Of a stretch of 64,000 nt of DNA, positions 8,349 through 16,170 are shown piece by piece. The notes under the pieces are model-generated. The model did no database searches. It was given only the letters and a program-made list of their open reading frames with translations, and was not told where the DNA came from. The position numbers were made by a program, and so were the translations under genes. Within the stretch, counting starts at the first letter, position 1. Every line of letters begins with the position of its first letter. The stretch covers positions 62,001-126,000 of the forward strand of contig NZ_JAKVBC010000003.1 of assembly GCF_022447245.1 (NCBI RefSeq), given 5' to 3'. This DNA is from Kordia sp. (GTDB taxonomy: Bacteria > Bacteroidota > Bacteroidia > Flavobacteriales > Flavobacteriaceae).

Positions 8349-8726
8349 GTGAAAAAAATCATTTTTACGATCGGTTTGGCGCTACTCCTAACTTCTTGCT
8401 ATGATGTGGAAGCAAATTGCCAAGATTTTAAAACAGGAACTTTTGAATTTACCTATGAAATTAATGGTGAAACTAAAACAGGGAAATCTGTACGAACAGA
8501 CACACTGAGTATTGATTATTATGAAAATAAGATTGATACATTCACTGTACGTTGGGTAACTGATTGTGAATTTATAGGTCGCAAATTGCATCCTGTAGAT
8601 TATTCAGACAGCAAACCGATACAAATGAAGATTCTTACTACAACGAAAGATTCGTATTTGTTGGAGTATAATCTATTGGAAGATCCATCTACTAGAAAGC
8701 GTGGAACTGTTAAAAAAATAGATTAG
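8349..8726 (+). CDS. Putative lipoprotein, often mislabelled DNA topoisomerase IV
   Basis: A 125-residue exported protein with a GTG start. The type II signal peptide MKKIIFTIGLALLLTSC has its lipobox cysteine at residue 17. The mature part (NCQDFKTGTFEFTYEINGET, then DTLSIDYYENKIDTFTVRWVTDCEF and MKILTTTKDSYLLEYN) matches a small flavobacterial family of beta-rich lipoproteins. These carry the misleading database name DNA topoisomerase IV, but nothing here resembles a topoisomerase. Two cysteines remain in the mature protein besides the lipid anchor. The stop codon is only one base before the GTG of the terC frame, so co-transcription is likely. Confidence 0.75.
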   Translation: MKKIIFTIGLALLLTSCYDVEANCQDFKTGTFEFTYEINGETKTGKSVRTDTLSIDYYENKIDTFTVRWVTDCEFIGRKLHPVDYSDSKPIQMKILTTTKDSYLLEYNLLEDPSTRKRGTVKKID

Positions 8727-8727
8727 T

Positions 8728-9516
8728 GTGTTCTAATTATTTTCAAATCCAGATGTTTGGGCAGCGATTGTAACACTGACCTTATTAGAAATTGTTTTAG
8801 GAATTGATAATATTATTTTTATTTCAATTGCCGCTGGAAAGTTACCTGATAAACTTCGCAAACGTGCTACTAGTATCGGTTTAGCACTAGCCATGGCAAT
8901 GCGTATTATTTTATTGTTTGGAATTTCTTGGCTTGTGGCAATGAAAGCACCATTTTGGTTGATTAATGAAAGTTGGATTACTGGTGGTATTAGCTGGCAA
9001 GCAGTAATTTTGTTTTTTGGTGGAATTTTCTTGTTGTATAAGAGTACCAAAGAGATTCACGAAAAAGTAGTTGATAAAGAACATGATCAGCGCGAAGTAA
9101 TAAATCATCGTTCCACTACTTTAACGAAAGCTATTATTCAGATTACGATGATTAATATTGTGTTTTCATTTGACTCTATTTTAACCGCAATTGGAATGAC
9201 TAACGGAATTTCTCCGAATCCGACAGATGCATTAATTGTAATGATTATTGCTGTTGTGGCTTCAGTTATTATTATGATACTGTTCGCGAATTCTGTAGGT
9301 TCGTTTGTAAATAAGAACCCTTCGATACAAATCTTAGGATTGTCATTTTTGATTTTGATTGGATTTATGCTTATTGCAGAAGCTGCACATATTTCACACC
9401 TCACAGTACTTGGTCAACATGTAGGCGCTATACCTGAAGGATATTTATATTTTGCGATTGCTTTCTCTTTAATGGTAGAATTCCTGAATTTGAGAATGGC
9501 TAGAAAGAAGGCGTAG
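8728..9516 (+). CDS. TerC family membrane protein with a nonsense codon at its 5' end
   Basis: The frame that encodes TerC runs unbroken from 8737 to 9516 and reads LFSNPDVWAAIVTLTLLEIV then GIDNIIFISIAAGKLP before the first ATG at 8893. Family members normally start a few residues before the F-x-NP-x-VW block. Here GTG-TTC is followed by TAA (8734-8736), where a sense codon such as GAA would be expected. The ATG at 8893 would give only 207 residues and lose the first helix with the conserved GIDN motif. Six or seven transmembrane segments and the second acidic block (NIVFSFDSILTAIGMT) are intact. TerC proteins are linked to metal export and metalation of secreted enzymes. It is either recently broken or uses an unusual start. 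Confidence 0.7.
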
Positions 9517-9519
9517 TTG

Positions 9520-9547
9520 TTGGCTATTGGCTATTGGCTATTGGCTA
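9520..9547 (+). repeat. Four tandem TTGGCTA heptamers
   Basis: Immediately after the terC stop, TTGGCTA is repeated four times without interruption. It resembles short low-complexity repeats often seen between flavobacterial genes. No coding role. Confidence 0.9.
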
Positions 9548-9565
9548 AATTGTTTATTTTATTTA

Positions 9566-9588
9566 TTTCAAAGTTATAAACTTTGAAA
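9566..9588. terminator. Hairpin between convergent terC and hydrolase genes
   Basis: TTTCAAAGTT (9566-9575), a three-base loop and AACTTTGAAA (9579-9588) make a perfect ten-pair stem between two convergent genes. There is no strong U-run on either side, so termination efficiency is uncertain. Confidence 0.45.
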
Positions 9589-9592
9589 CACC

Positions 9593-10393
9593 TTAGTTTA
9601 AAATTTCATCCAAGGCTTTAAAATACTCAGGAAAACTGATTAGGTTATTGTGTTCGCCATTTTCAATGGTGTAAAACTTTTTAGTGTCACTACCCGATTT
9701 TTTATAAAGCTCTTGCCCATGTTCATAAGGAACAACAACATCACTTGTTCCATGAATCATATACGTAGGCATTGAAATTTTTTGAATATTTTGAATGTTC
9801 TGAAAAGGATATTTCAACAACCATTTTAGCGGCAAAAACCAAAAACGCTTCTTCCCTATTTCGTATACACTTGTAAACGTGGATTCTAGCAATAGTAATT
9901 TTGCATTGCGCTTTATTGCTGTATGTGTAGCAAACGCGCCTCCTAGTGAACGTCCAAAGATGGTAATTTCTTCTTCTGAAAATTTTGTTTTGGCATAATC
10001 ATAAAATAATAATGCATCTTCTAACATCATTTGATGACTGCGTTTCCCCATACTTTTACCGTAACCACGATAATCCATAATTACGACATCATACTTGTAT
10101 TTTGAAGATAATTGCTCTGCCCATTCTCCCCAATATTCCAGCGTACGAGCATTTCCATGAAAATATAAAAGTACACCTTTTGGATTTTCTTGTTTGTAGT
10201 GCAAACCATGTAAAACTGCATCATCAGAAGCTTTTAGATAGATTTCTTCAAAAGCTAAAGAAGATGTAAACACATGATCTTGCGGCAAGGTTTCACTGTG
10301 GAATATTATTTTTTCTTGAAAAGCGAGTAACATAAAAATTATGAGCAAATATAATGCAATCAGTGAAATAACAATACGTTTGATAAATTTCAT
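9593..10393 (-). CDS. Membrane-anchored alpha/beta hydrolase (downstream paralogue)
   Basis: A 266-residue serine hydrolase with an N-terminal membrane anchor (residues 5-25). The nucleophile elbow is FGRSLGG (Ser149), the oxyanion-side strand is LYFHGNARTL, the aspartate is probably in HGTSDVVVPYEHG and the histidine in NGEHNNL. This is the layout of YqkD/BEM46-like esterases whose substrates are unknown. Its start codon directly follows the stop of its paralogue at 10394 (TAA then ATG), so the two are translated from one message. The pair arose by tandem duplication: anchors, MDYRGYGKS(x)GKR and the elbow align without gaps. Confidence 0.88.
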   Translation of the reverse strand: MKFIKRIVISLIALYLLIIFMLLAFQEKIIFHSETLPQDHVFTSSLAFEEIYLKASDDAVLHGLHYKQENPKGVLLYFHGNARTLEYWGEWAEQLSSKYKYDVVIMDYRGYGKSMGKRSHQMMLEDALLFYDYAKTKFSEEEITIFGRSLGGAFATHTAIKRNAKLLLLESTFTSVYEIGKKRFWFLPLKWLLKYPFQNIQNIQKISMPTYMIHGTSDVVVPYEHGQELYKKSGSDTKKFYTIENGEHNNLISFPEYFKALDEILN

Positions 10394-11254
10394 TTAGGCT
10401 TTTTTTCTTCTAAAGTTCAAACTAGAGTTTTTTGGATCTATTTCTTTAGGCAATTCTGAATGCAAAATTTCTTCTAAAAAACGATGGTATTGCGGAAAAG
10501 TATGCAAATTGTTGTGTCCGCCATCAATTACGGGATATAATCGTGTCCATTTTGGATTTATTTTAGACAATTTCACGCTAGTTTTGAATGGAATGAGTTT
10601 ATCACTAGTTCCATGTATTATTTTGATTGGACATTTTACATATTCAATCCAACGATATGTCTTTACTGGAAACCTCAGAATCAGAGACATAGGCATGATT
10701 GGCAAAAAACGTTTTGTTATGTGTTTTACACTATAATAAGGCGCATCTAAGATTAGTAAGCGTGGATTATTACTTGAAGCCAATTTTGCAGCAAATCCAG
10801 AGCCTAACGACCTTCCATACAAAGTTATATATTGTTCGTCTACTTGTTCTTTTAAACGATCGTACACGTGCTGTAAATCCTTTTTGATGCCTGCTTCGGT
10901 CCGTTTTCCTGTACTTTTTCCGTAGCCGCGATAATCTACCATTAATACATCAAAACCGTGACGTGTAAAATCGACTGCAAATTTTCCCCAACCTTTAATG
11001 CTTCTTGAGTTTCCTTTTAAATATAAAACCACTCCTTTGGGTCTACGGACCTTAAAATGAATTCCATTGATATTTACACCTGGATCGACTTCAATATTAT
11101 ATTCGTCAAAAATTTGATTCTCATAATTAAATTCAAAATCGCTTGGAAGTTTTTCAGCTTTGAAGATAAAACGTTCTTGTAAAAAGTACAATACTACATT
11201 TGCAATGATGTAAATGATGATAAATATTATAATTCCTAGTGTCCAATATGACAT
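10394..11254 (-). CDS. Membrane-anchored alpha/beta hydrolase (upstream paralogue)
   Basis: A 286-residue paralogue of the next gene. It has an N-terminal anchor (about 5-27), VDYRGYGKSTGKR, and the elbow YGRSLGS with Ser149. The second glycine of GxSxGG is serine here, and the oxyanion strand reads LYLKGNSRS rather than LYFHGNART. The histidine of the usual HG is thus lysine, which may change specificity. The acid and base residues are likely in HGTSDKLIPF and GGHNNLH. It is first in a two-gene operon. The C-terminal 20 residues beyond the fold are basic (FRRKKA). Confidence 0.87.
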   Translation of the reverse strand: MSYWTLGIIIFIIIYIIANVVLYFLQERFIFKAEKLPSDFEFNYENQIFDEYNIEVDPGVNINGIHFKVRRPKGVVLYLKGNSRSIKGWGKFAVDFTRHGFDVLMVDYRGYGKSTGKRTEAGIKKDLQHVYDRLKEQVDEQYITLYGRSLGSGFAAKLASSNNPRLLILDAPYYSVKHITKRFLPIMPMSLILRFPVKTYRWIEYVKCPIKIIHGTSDKLIPFKTSVKLSKINPKWTRLYPVIDGGHNNLHTFPQYHRFLEEILHSELPKEIDPKNSSLNFRRKKA

Positions 11255-11434
11255 GTATAGCGTTGGTTTTTGATTTCATAAGATAAGAAAAGTTTGGAAA
11301 AAAAGTTTCTTTTTCTTCTTAAGTCTCATTTAAAAAAGAAATTCATCAAGAAACATAAGAATTTCATAAAATTTAGAGGTAACAATTTTGAAGTTTATGC
11401 ACTTGGTAATAATATTAACTTAAAAACTTTTAAA

Positions 11435-11623
11435 ATGAAAAAAAGTAAATTGAAAAATCTTGCATTAAGCAAAAAAACAGTTTCTAGTTTAACAACAAAA
11501 GTATTAGGAGGCGCTGCAGCGAGTAGCAAAAGTTTCCGTTTGGCTGATTGCCCTGCTCCAGTAACTCAAAGACAAACTTGCCAATATTCTTGCGAGAAGA
11601 AAAGTTGTTATTGCATGGACTAA
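11435..11623 (+). CDS. Orphan GG-leader RiPP precursor (class I lanthipeptide-like)
   Basis: A 62-residue peptide from ATG 11435. The frame is open from a TTG at 11294, but that extension is low-complexity Lys/Phe sequence. The leader, MKKSKLKNLALSKKTVSSLT then TKVLGG (residues 1-26), fits the Bacteroidetes pattern MKK-xx-L-xx-L-x-L-x-K-K-(T/S)-(V/I)-S ending in GG, where a C39-type protease is expected to cut. The 36-residue core has five cysteines in DC, TC, SC, SC and YC and several Ser/Thr, suitable for thioether or disulfide linkage. No LanB, LanC, C39 or transporter gene is nearby, so modification, if any, acts in trans. A strong UUCG-loop terminator follows. Confidence 0.75.
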   Translation: MKKSKLKNLALSKKTVSSLTTKVLGGAAASSKSFRLADCPAPVTQRQTCQYSCEKKSCYCMD

Positions 11624-11629
11624 ATGCTT

Positions 11630-11654
11630 AAAAGCGAACTTCGGTTCGCTTTTT
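11630..11654 (+). terminator. UUCG-loop terminator of the RiPP precursor
   Basis: AAAGCGAAC, TTCG loop, GTTCGCTTT and further T residues form a strong intrinsic terminator directly after the stop codon. The second RiPP precursor has an almost identical stem-loop. Confidence 0.85.
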
Positions 11655-11699
11655 ACTTTACGTAATAAAAATAAAAAATTCTTCTAACAAATTACTGAT

Positions 11700-12238
11700 C
11701 TAAAAGCATTGCAAACTACCTGTATAGCTGGAGATTGCTTCGTTATAAGCTTGATTCATTTGTTTGGTAAAAGCGATATTCTCAGAAACCACAATTTCAT
11801 ATATTGTATTTACTCTTAACACTGCATATTCTTTGACTTTTATAAAGTCATCTAGTGCATTTTGATGCACTCCCATTTTTATTAAAATCAACCCTTTTTG
11901 ATTGTGTATTCTACTTAATGAAAGTGTATTGTTGATTGATTTTGCTTAGGTTATAGCATTTTCAAGGTCTTTTAGTACTGCTTTATCTTGAGTTAATAAC
12001 AATTTACTATATGCTCTTTTTGACAACGCATCAATTATATTGTTTGTGTCATTTTTTTGCACTGCATTTTTACAGGCAGCAGCAATATAGATGTCTGTTT
12101 TTGCTAGTTGTGTCTATTGATTGTTTCAAAATACTTCGCTAAAAGTTCTTTGTACGATTTTGTCATCAATGAATCTGTTTGCCTAAACGTTGGAATTATT
12201 CCGAAAAGGCAGAGAAATAGAATACAGATTTTGAAAAT
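11700..12238 (-). pseudogene. Decayed gene for an exported helical protein
   Basis: Read on the minus strand, a secretory signal-like start (IFKICILFLCLFGIIPTF) lies at 12238 with no ATG and a stop just upstream. It continues QTDSLMTKSYKELLAKYFETIN and then hits TAG. One frameshift later the frame resumes as KTDIYIAAACKNAVQKND and DALSKRAYSKLLLTQDKAVL. It passes one in-frame TAA and runs to 11700 (ending ISSYTGSLQCF). So the gene has lost its start, gained two stops and shifted once. The helical, Leu/Ala/Lys-rich content suggests a TPR-like or other all-helical exported protein. The family is not recognised. Confidence 0.6.
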
Positions 12239-12340
12239 TTAGGAACAGAAATACCGCTTAAAATTGAACATAGTATGGTTTTGAAGTATAATTACAAGAT
12301 AAACAAACTTCTTATACAAACATGCAGAATTTTAGATTCG

Positions 12341-13498
12341 CTATTTCAAATTCTCTAAAATAAAATCTACCGTTTTATTGGTATTGTTGTTTACAATGTA
12401 TGAATCCGTGATGTGTTTTGAATCAACAGCAAATCCATTTTTCGCTAATGATTCAATGTTTTCAAGATAATTTAATGAAATTTTACCACGCAATAATGGC
12501 TTCATATCTTTTCCAGATTTGTGGTAATCGTATACTTTTTTTAATCCAGTGAGATATAAGTAGTCTTTGGTAAATCCACCACCACGATGTGCCCTAGTAG
12601 ATATATTAAATGCAGTTTCACGATCTAAATCGTAGGTATTTACAAACAAGCGGAATGTTTTGGAGAATGAATATCCTTTTGCCAAACTATCTACTGCAAT
12701 CACGCGATATGCTAATTCTTTTAAGCGCTTTACCGTCAAATTGTTACTCATATATTCTGAAAAAACAGCCAAACCTTCCTGAGTTTCTTCATAGTTAGGA
12801 AAACCATTTGCAAATATTTTAAGTGGATGTAACAATCCGTTCATGGTCGTTACCATGTGTACTCCAATTTCATGATTGGTCAATACGGCAATTTCATTTT
12901 TAGAAAAAATATGCTTCTCATTGATCACCAGCGTTTTGATGTTGTTCAACACCATTGCAATGGCACTCATGTCCTTAGAAAACTTGATTTGATATGAAAA
13001 ATCATATTGTTTTGAATATTCTCGGAACAATTCTTCTGTCTTTTGAGCACTATATTTTGGTTGAAATTGTGTATCACTTTCATCCTCTTCATCAAAATGC
13101 AGAATAAATTTCGCATTTTCTACATCTTGTTCGGTTGGCGTTCCAAAAGAACGCAAACTATTGTAGTAAAATTTACGCTTTGTTCCTATAGTTTCTATGC
13201 ACTGAATTAGTCCTGAATACGCATAAATTATATCTTCATAAAGTGCTCTGGTAGATTCATCTTCAATTTTCTCAATAGGCTGTTCAAAAAGTTCTCTATG
13301 CAAATGAAAACGATCAAAATCTATTTTTGGGTAGACAAATTTAGGATCGGTAAGGTATTTTGATTGGAAGAATTTTTGTTTTTCTTCCTCCATATTTATC
13401 GGATTGACATAACTTAGCAACTCCACTTTCTTTACTAAGTCATCAATATTTTTATCTATTTCAAAAAGCACTTTACTCGCTACATTGATATCATTCAT
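12341..13498 (-). CDS. DUF1704 / QEGLA-motif metallopeptidase (MATCAP-like)
   Basis: A 385-residue member of the family named flavohemoglobin expression-modulating QEGLA motif protein. The zinc signature is HEIGVH at residues 209-214 (an HExxxH motif) and the name-giving QEGLA is at 240-244, which probably supplies the third ligand. The family is homologous to eukaryotic MATCAP tubulin tyrosine carboxypeptidases, so a carboxypeptidase activity on a terminal residue is a reasonable inference. There is no signal peptide. It is the last gene of a tightly spaced operon with an ATP-grasp ligase and an N-formylglutamate amidohydrolase-like enzyme (18 bases after the latter), which suggests it trims the product of the ligase. 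Confidence 0.88.
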   Translation of the reverse strand: MNDINVASKVLFEIDKNIDDLVKKVELLSYVNPINMEEEKQKFFQSKYLTDPKFVYPKIDFDRFHLHRELFEQPIEKIEDESTRALYEDIIYAYSGLIQCIETIGTKRKFYYNSLRSFGTPTEQDVENAKFILHFDEEDESDTQFQPKYSAQKTEELFREYSKQYDFSYQIKFSKDMSAIAMVLNNIKTLVINEKHIFSKNEIAVLTNHEIGVHMVTTMNGLLHPLKIFANGFPNYEETQEGLAVFSEYMSNNLTVKRLKELAYRVIAVDSLAKGYSFSKTFRLFVNTYDLDRETAFNISTRAHRGGGFTKDYLYLTGLKKVYDYHKSGKDMKPLLRGKISLNYLENIESLAKNGFAVDSKHITDSYIVNNNTNKTVDFILENLK

Positions 13499-13516
13499 TC
13501 GTACTATGTTCTTTTC

Positions 13517-14344
13517 TTAGCTATGTTTTTGGAAAAAGTCATCTGCATGTTGTGGAACAAGCGTTTTTAGGGCTTCTTCTAAGGCAGATACAACTTCGGG
13601 GAACATGATTTGATTAATTTCGTCGCAATATATCTTTTTTACTTCAGTTGCCAAAACTAAGGTGTTGCTAAAATGCTGTGTAATAAATTTTAAAAAGTAT
13701 CCATTTCCTTGAAACGTATCATTTATTTTAGAAGAGGAAGCAATTCCGTTTGGCAATTTGATTTCTGAAAGCATTGTACGCCAAGATTCAATAAGTTCAC
13801 CAAAACGCTCATTATCAACATTTCCTGTTCCTAAATTGAAGGTTGGCACTTCTCGCTCCCAACGTTTCCAATTGTATGAATGCATATCATATACAACGCA
13901 AACACCAAATTTTTCTTCCAGTTTTGCAATTAACACATGTACAACTTTATAAAAGTTAGCATGTTTATCCAAACTCTTCTGTTTCATGTCGGCTGGCGGT
14001 GGAGAATGCCATAATTGTTTTCCCCATGCATCTTCATAAATAGCACTTTCTGGCGCGCGATTTAAGTCATATTCAAAACGAGAATCCATTCCGGCAATGA
14101 CAATGGGATGTGTTTGTACCATTTCTTTAGTTGCAGGATCTTCTTCAAACCAGCGTTCATATTCGGTATGAATACAATTCTCCCAAAGTTCACGTCTAAA
14201 TTGATGTCCATCATGTACCGCTCCACAAGCATAAGGTACATATTTGCCAATTTTTATCGTAAAAGAATAATCGGCTGAAACAGCTTCAAATAGCTCTTCT
14301 TGTTGAATTTTTGAAATGATTTCGTCAATGGTTAGTCTTTTCAT
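13517..14344 (-). CDS. N-formylglutamate amidohydrolase-like protein
   Basis: A 275-residue FGase-family (PF05013-type) hydrolase. Metal-site blocks are AVHDGHQFR (residues 42-50), DSRFEYDLNR (87-96) and YDMHSYNW (152-159). The known members hydrolyse N-formylglutamate in histidine breakdown, or other N-acyl amino acids. No hut genes are nearby, so the histidine pathway is unlikely here. Its setting between small membrane proteins and the DUF1704 peptidase in an ATP-grasp operon suggests hydrolysis of an amide-linked amino acid conjugate. The sequence has no signal peptide. Confidence 0.87.
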   Translation of the reverse strand: MKRLTIDEIISKIQQEELFEAVSADYSFTIKIGKYVPYACGAVHDGHQFRRELWENCIHTEYERWFEEDPATKEMVQTHPIVIAGMDSRFEYDLNRAPESAIYEDAWGKQLWHSPPPADMKQKSLDKHANFYKVVHVLIAKLEEKFGVCVVYDMHSYNWKRWEREVPTFNLGTGNVDNERFGELIESWRTMLSEIKLPNGIASSSKINDTFQGNGYFLKFITQHFSNTLVLATEVKKIYCDEINQIMFPEVVSALEEALKTLVPQHADDFFQKHS

Positions 14345-14360
14345 ACATCTATTACTTATG

Positions 14361-14486
14361 TTATACTATTGGTCGTTTTGATCTAAATAATTTTATGTCA
14401 GCACATTTATATTCATACTCATATTGATTTTCCACTTTAAAATCAATTTTATAATCATAATCATACAATGCCAATAAATTATCCAT
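14361..14486 (-). CDS. 41-residue ORF overlapping the stop of the preceding gene
   Basis: ATG 14484-14486 overlaps the end of the 137-residue gene (the bases ATGGATAA contain both the new start and the old stop). The frame runs 41 codons to TAA, beginning MDNLLALYDYDYKIDF and ending FRSKRPIV. It is rich in Tyr, Asp, Glu and Lys with one Cys. The overlap is typical of translational coupling, and the ORF fills an otherwise empty gap of about 130 bases before the next gene in a tightly packed operon. No homologue is known to me, so whether it is expressed is uncertain. Confidence 0.4.
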   Translation of the reverse strand: MDNLLALYDYDYKIDFKVENQYEYEYKCADIKLFRSKRPIV

Positions 14487-14892
14487 TTCTTTTTTTTTGA
14501 GATTTGACTACACTGTGAGCATTTGTGTATTTGATATAAGGTGTAAAGGCATATCCTATAAATCCCATTCCAAAGGAAATTCCAATTAGACTTCCCGTAG
14601 AAATCCAACCTGCTTCAAATAATTTTTGTGTAAAATAAATATCTGCTAAAATGATCGCAACTCCAACAATTGAATACAAAATTAAATGCCTTATTACTTT
14701 AGATTTTTGTTCTTGTAAGTCCTTGTCTTCTAAGTTTATTTTTGCAATCTCCTCTTTAGCGTTTTCATCAAATTCAATTTTAGGGCATTTTCTAATAAAA
14801 TCTGCTTTTTCATGTGTAATTCCACATAAATTACCAGTTGTAAAGTCAAACTTTTTATGCTCACAAAAAGTACAATGCCTAGAAATTTCCAC
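14479..14892 (-). CDS. Small membrane protein with an N-terminal Cys-rich knuckle
   Basis: A 137-residue protein. The N-terminus, HCTFCEHKKFDFTTGNLCG, followed by KCPKIEF, has four cysteines spaced like a zinc ribbon (CxxC, then C and C). Two transmembrane segments follow (about residues 66-87 and 93-116), with a basic tail QKKRNG. Similar small proteins are common in Flavobacteria and unnamed. It is six bases downstream of the 134-residue gene in the ATP-grasp operon, so it probably acts with that pathway or is simply co-transcribed. Confidence 0.7.
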   Translation of the reverse strand: MEISRHCTFCEHKKFDFTTGNLCGITHEKADFIRKCPKIEFDENAKEEIAKINLEDKDLQEQKSKVIRHLILYSIVGVAIILADIYFTQKLFEAGWISTGSLIGISFGMGFIGYAFTPYIKYTNAHSVVKSQKKRNG

Positions 14893-14898
14893 GTATTC

Positions 14899-15303
14899 TT
14901 ATTTAATAGTTATGAGTTTGATACTTTTTTTAACAATATAGGCTCCTTTTTGATCTCGAGAAACCTGCACATCTGCTGTATACTCTAAGTTATTCTTTTT
15001 TAGTAATGATTCCAACTCTCGAAGTTTTTTTTCATGAATATCAATTTGCTTTTTGCATTGTTGTATAGGTCTAAAAGCTATGGCCAATAAAATTCCTCCC
15101 GCAGCAATTGTTGCTTGAAATATTGGAAATGTTGTCCATTCAGCCGAACTTCCATACGCACCTAAGCCAATAATTGCAAGTGCAATGATTCCCAATGTGC
15201 TTCCTTTTATAAGTAATTCTCTTTGTTTTAGTTTGAGTTTCTCTATTTCCACAAGGTTATTGAGGACTTCTACACTAAAATATTCTTTATCTTCTTTCTC
15301 CAT
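14899..15303 (-). CDS. Small membrane protein with flanking coiled coils
   Basis: A 134-residue protein. An amphipathic helix (VEVLNNLVEIEKLKLKQREL, residues 12-31) leads into two closely spaced transmembrane segments (about 33-52 and 59-78). A second coiled-coil stretch (QCKKQIDIHEKKLRELESLL) and a short beta-rich tail follow. Not recognised as a named family. It sits 39 bases downstream of the sulfurtransferase and seven bases upstream of another two-TM protein; the pair may form a membrane complex, which is inference from adjacency only. Confidence 0.65.
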   Translation of the reverse strand: MEKEDKEYFSVEVLNNLVEIEKLKLKQRELLIKGSTLGIIALAIIGLGAYGSSAEWTTFPIFQATIAAGGILLAIAFRPIQQCKKQIDIHEKKLRELESLLKKNNLEYTADVQVSRDQKGAYIVKKSIKLITIK

Positions 15304-15342
15304 TATACTATGTGGTAGTTATGAATCATTATGATGATTTAA

Positions 15343-16170
15343 TTATTCTTTATACAAACTTCCCCATTCCGTCCATGAACCATCATATACACTGTATTTT
15401 TTAAAACCTACATGTTCCGCAGCTAATGCTAAAATACAAGCGGTAATTCCTGATCCACAAGAAAATATAAATGATGAATCGTCTTTATGAAATGATTCAA
15501 AAATATCTAGAAGCGCTGTTTTTAGTTTGAATGTATGATTGTGCAAAAGTTTGGAATATGGAAGGTTATGTGACGTTGGAATTTGTCCACTTCGTAAACC
15601 TTTTCTTGGTTCTGAAATTTTTCCTGTAAATCTTCCTTCTGAGCGTGCATCAAGAATTGTACTTTTGGTGTTGTTTATTTCTTGAAGCATTTCTGAATAA
15701 TTCCTAAAGAGATATAGATGATCTTTTCCTTGAAAGTTTCCCTTATTTCCTCGATATGTTTTTTTACTTTCTAGCAGATAGTTTTCCGCTTTCCATGCGG
15801 GAAATCCGCCATCTAAGACTGCAATATTGTCAAATCCCATTGCTTTGAACATATACCAAACTCTAGGTGAGGCATAAATCCCCAATTCATCGTATACAAC
15901 AATAGCGCTTTCTTGATTGATTCCTAGTGCTTGGGCTTTTTCAGTAAACGCTTCTACAGAAATCATCGTGTTTGGAAATGGAGCATCTATAACGCTGAAT
16001 ACTTTTTTTATGTCAAAAAAACGTGCATTTGGAATTTGAGTAGTTTCTGCAGCTTTATCAGCATCTACAACTCTTGATATTGTACCATTTAAAACAATAA
16101 GATTGGTTGCATGAATATGTTCTTGCAACCAATCTACAGATACTATTGAATTTGTAATTTGTAGTAGCAT
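15343..16170 (-). CDS. sseA: 3-mercaptopyruvate sulfurtransferase-like (tandem rhodanese)
   Basis: A 275-residue protein with two rhodanese domains (about 10-130, inactive, and 150-275, catalytic). The catalytic loop is SCGSGITACI with the sulfur-carrying cysteine at 238. The CGSGxTA form is that of mercaptopyruvate sulfurtransferases, not the CRxGxR form of thiosulfate sulfurtransferases. The conserved HIPGA equivalent reads QIPNARFFD. Its start overlaps the stop of the ATP-grasp gene by one base (TAATG), so the two are translationally coupled. That coupling hints at a sulfur-linked step, such as a cysteine or thiol-containing conjugate, in this operon. Confidence 0.85.
   Translation of the reverse strand: MLLQITNSIVSVDWLQEHIHATNLIVLNGTISRVVDADKAAETTQIPNARFFDIKKVFSVIDAPFPNTMISVEAFTEKAQALGINQESAIVVYDELGIYASPRVWYMFKAMGFDNIAVLDGGFPAWKAENYLLESKKTYRGNKGNFQGKDHLYLFRNYSEMLQEINNTKSTILDARSEGRFTGKISEPRKGLRSGQIPTSHNLPYSKLLHNHTFKLKTALLDIFESFHKDDSSFIFSCGSGITACILALAAEHVGFKKYSVYDGSWTEWGSLYKE

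Noticed and set aside
8733-9108. Minus-strand ORFs across the terC start
   Set aside because: Antisense to sequence that matches TerC residue by residue; no family features of their own.
11294-11434. N-terminal extension of the first RiPP precursor from TTG 11294
   Set aside because: Low-complexity Lys/Phe sequence before a canonical MKK leader start; more likely a 5' untranslated region.
14393-14608. 71-codon minus-strand ORF
   Set aside because: Out of frame with, and largely inside, the better-supported 137-residue gene and the 41-codon ORF; composition is Trp/Ile/Met-rich noise.
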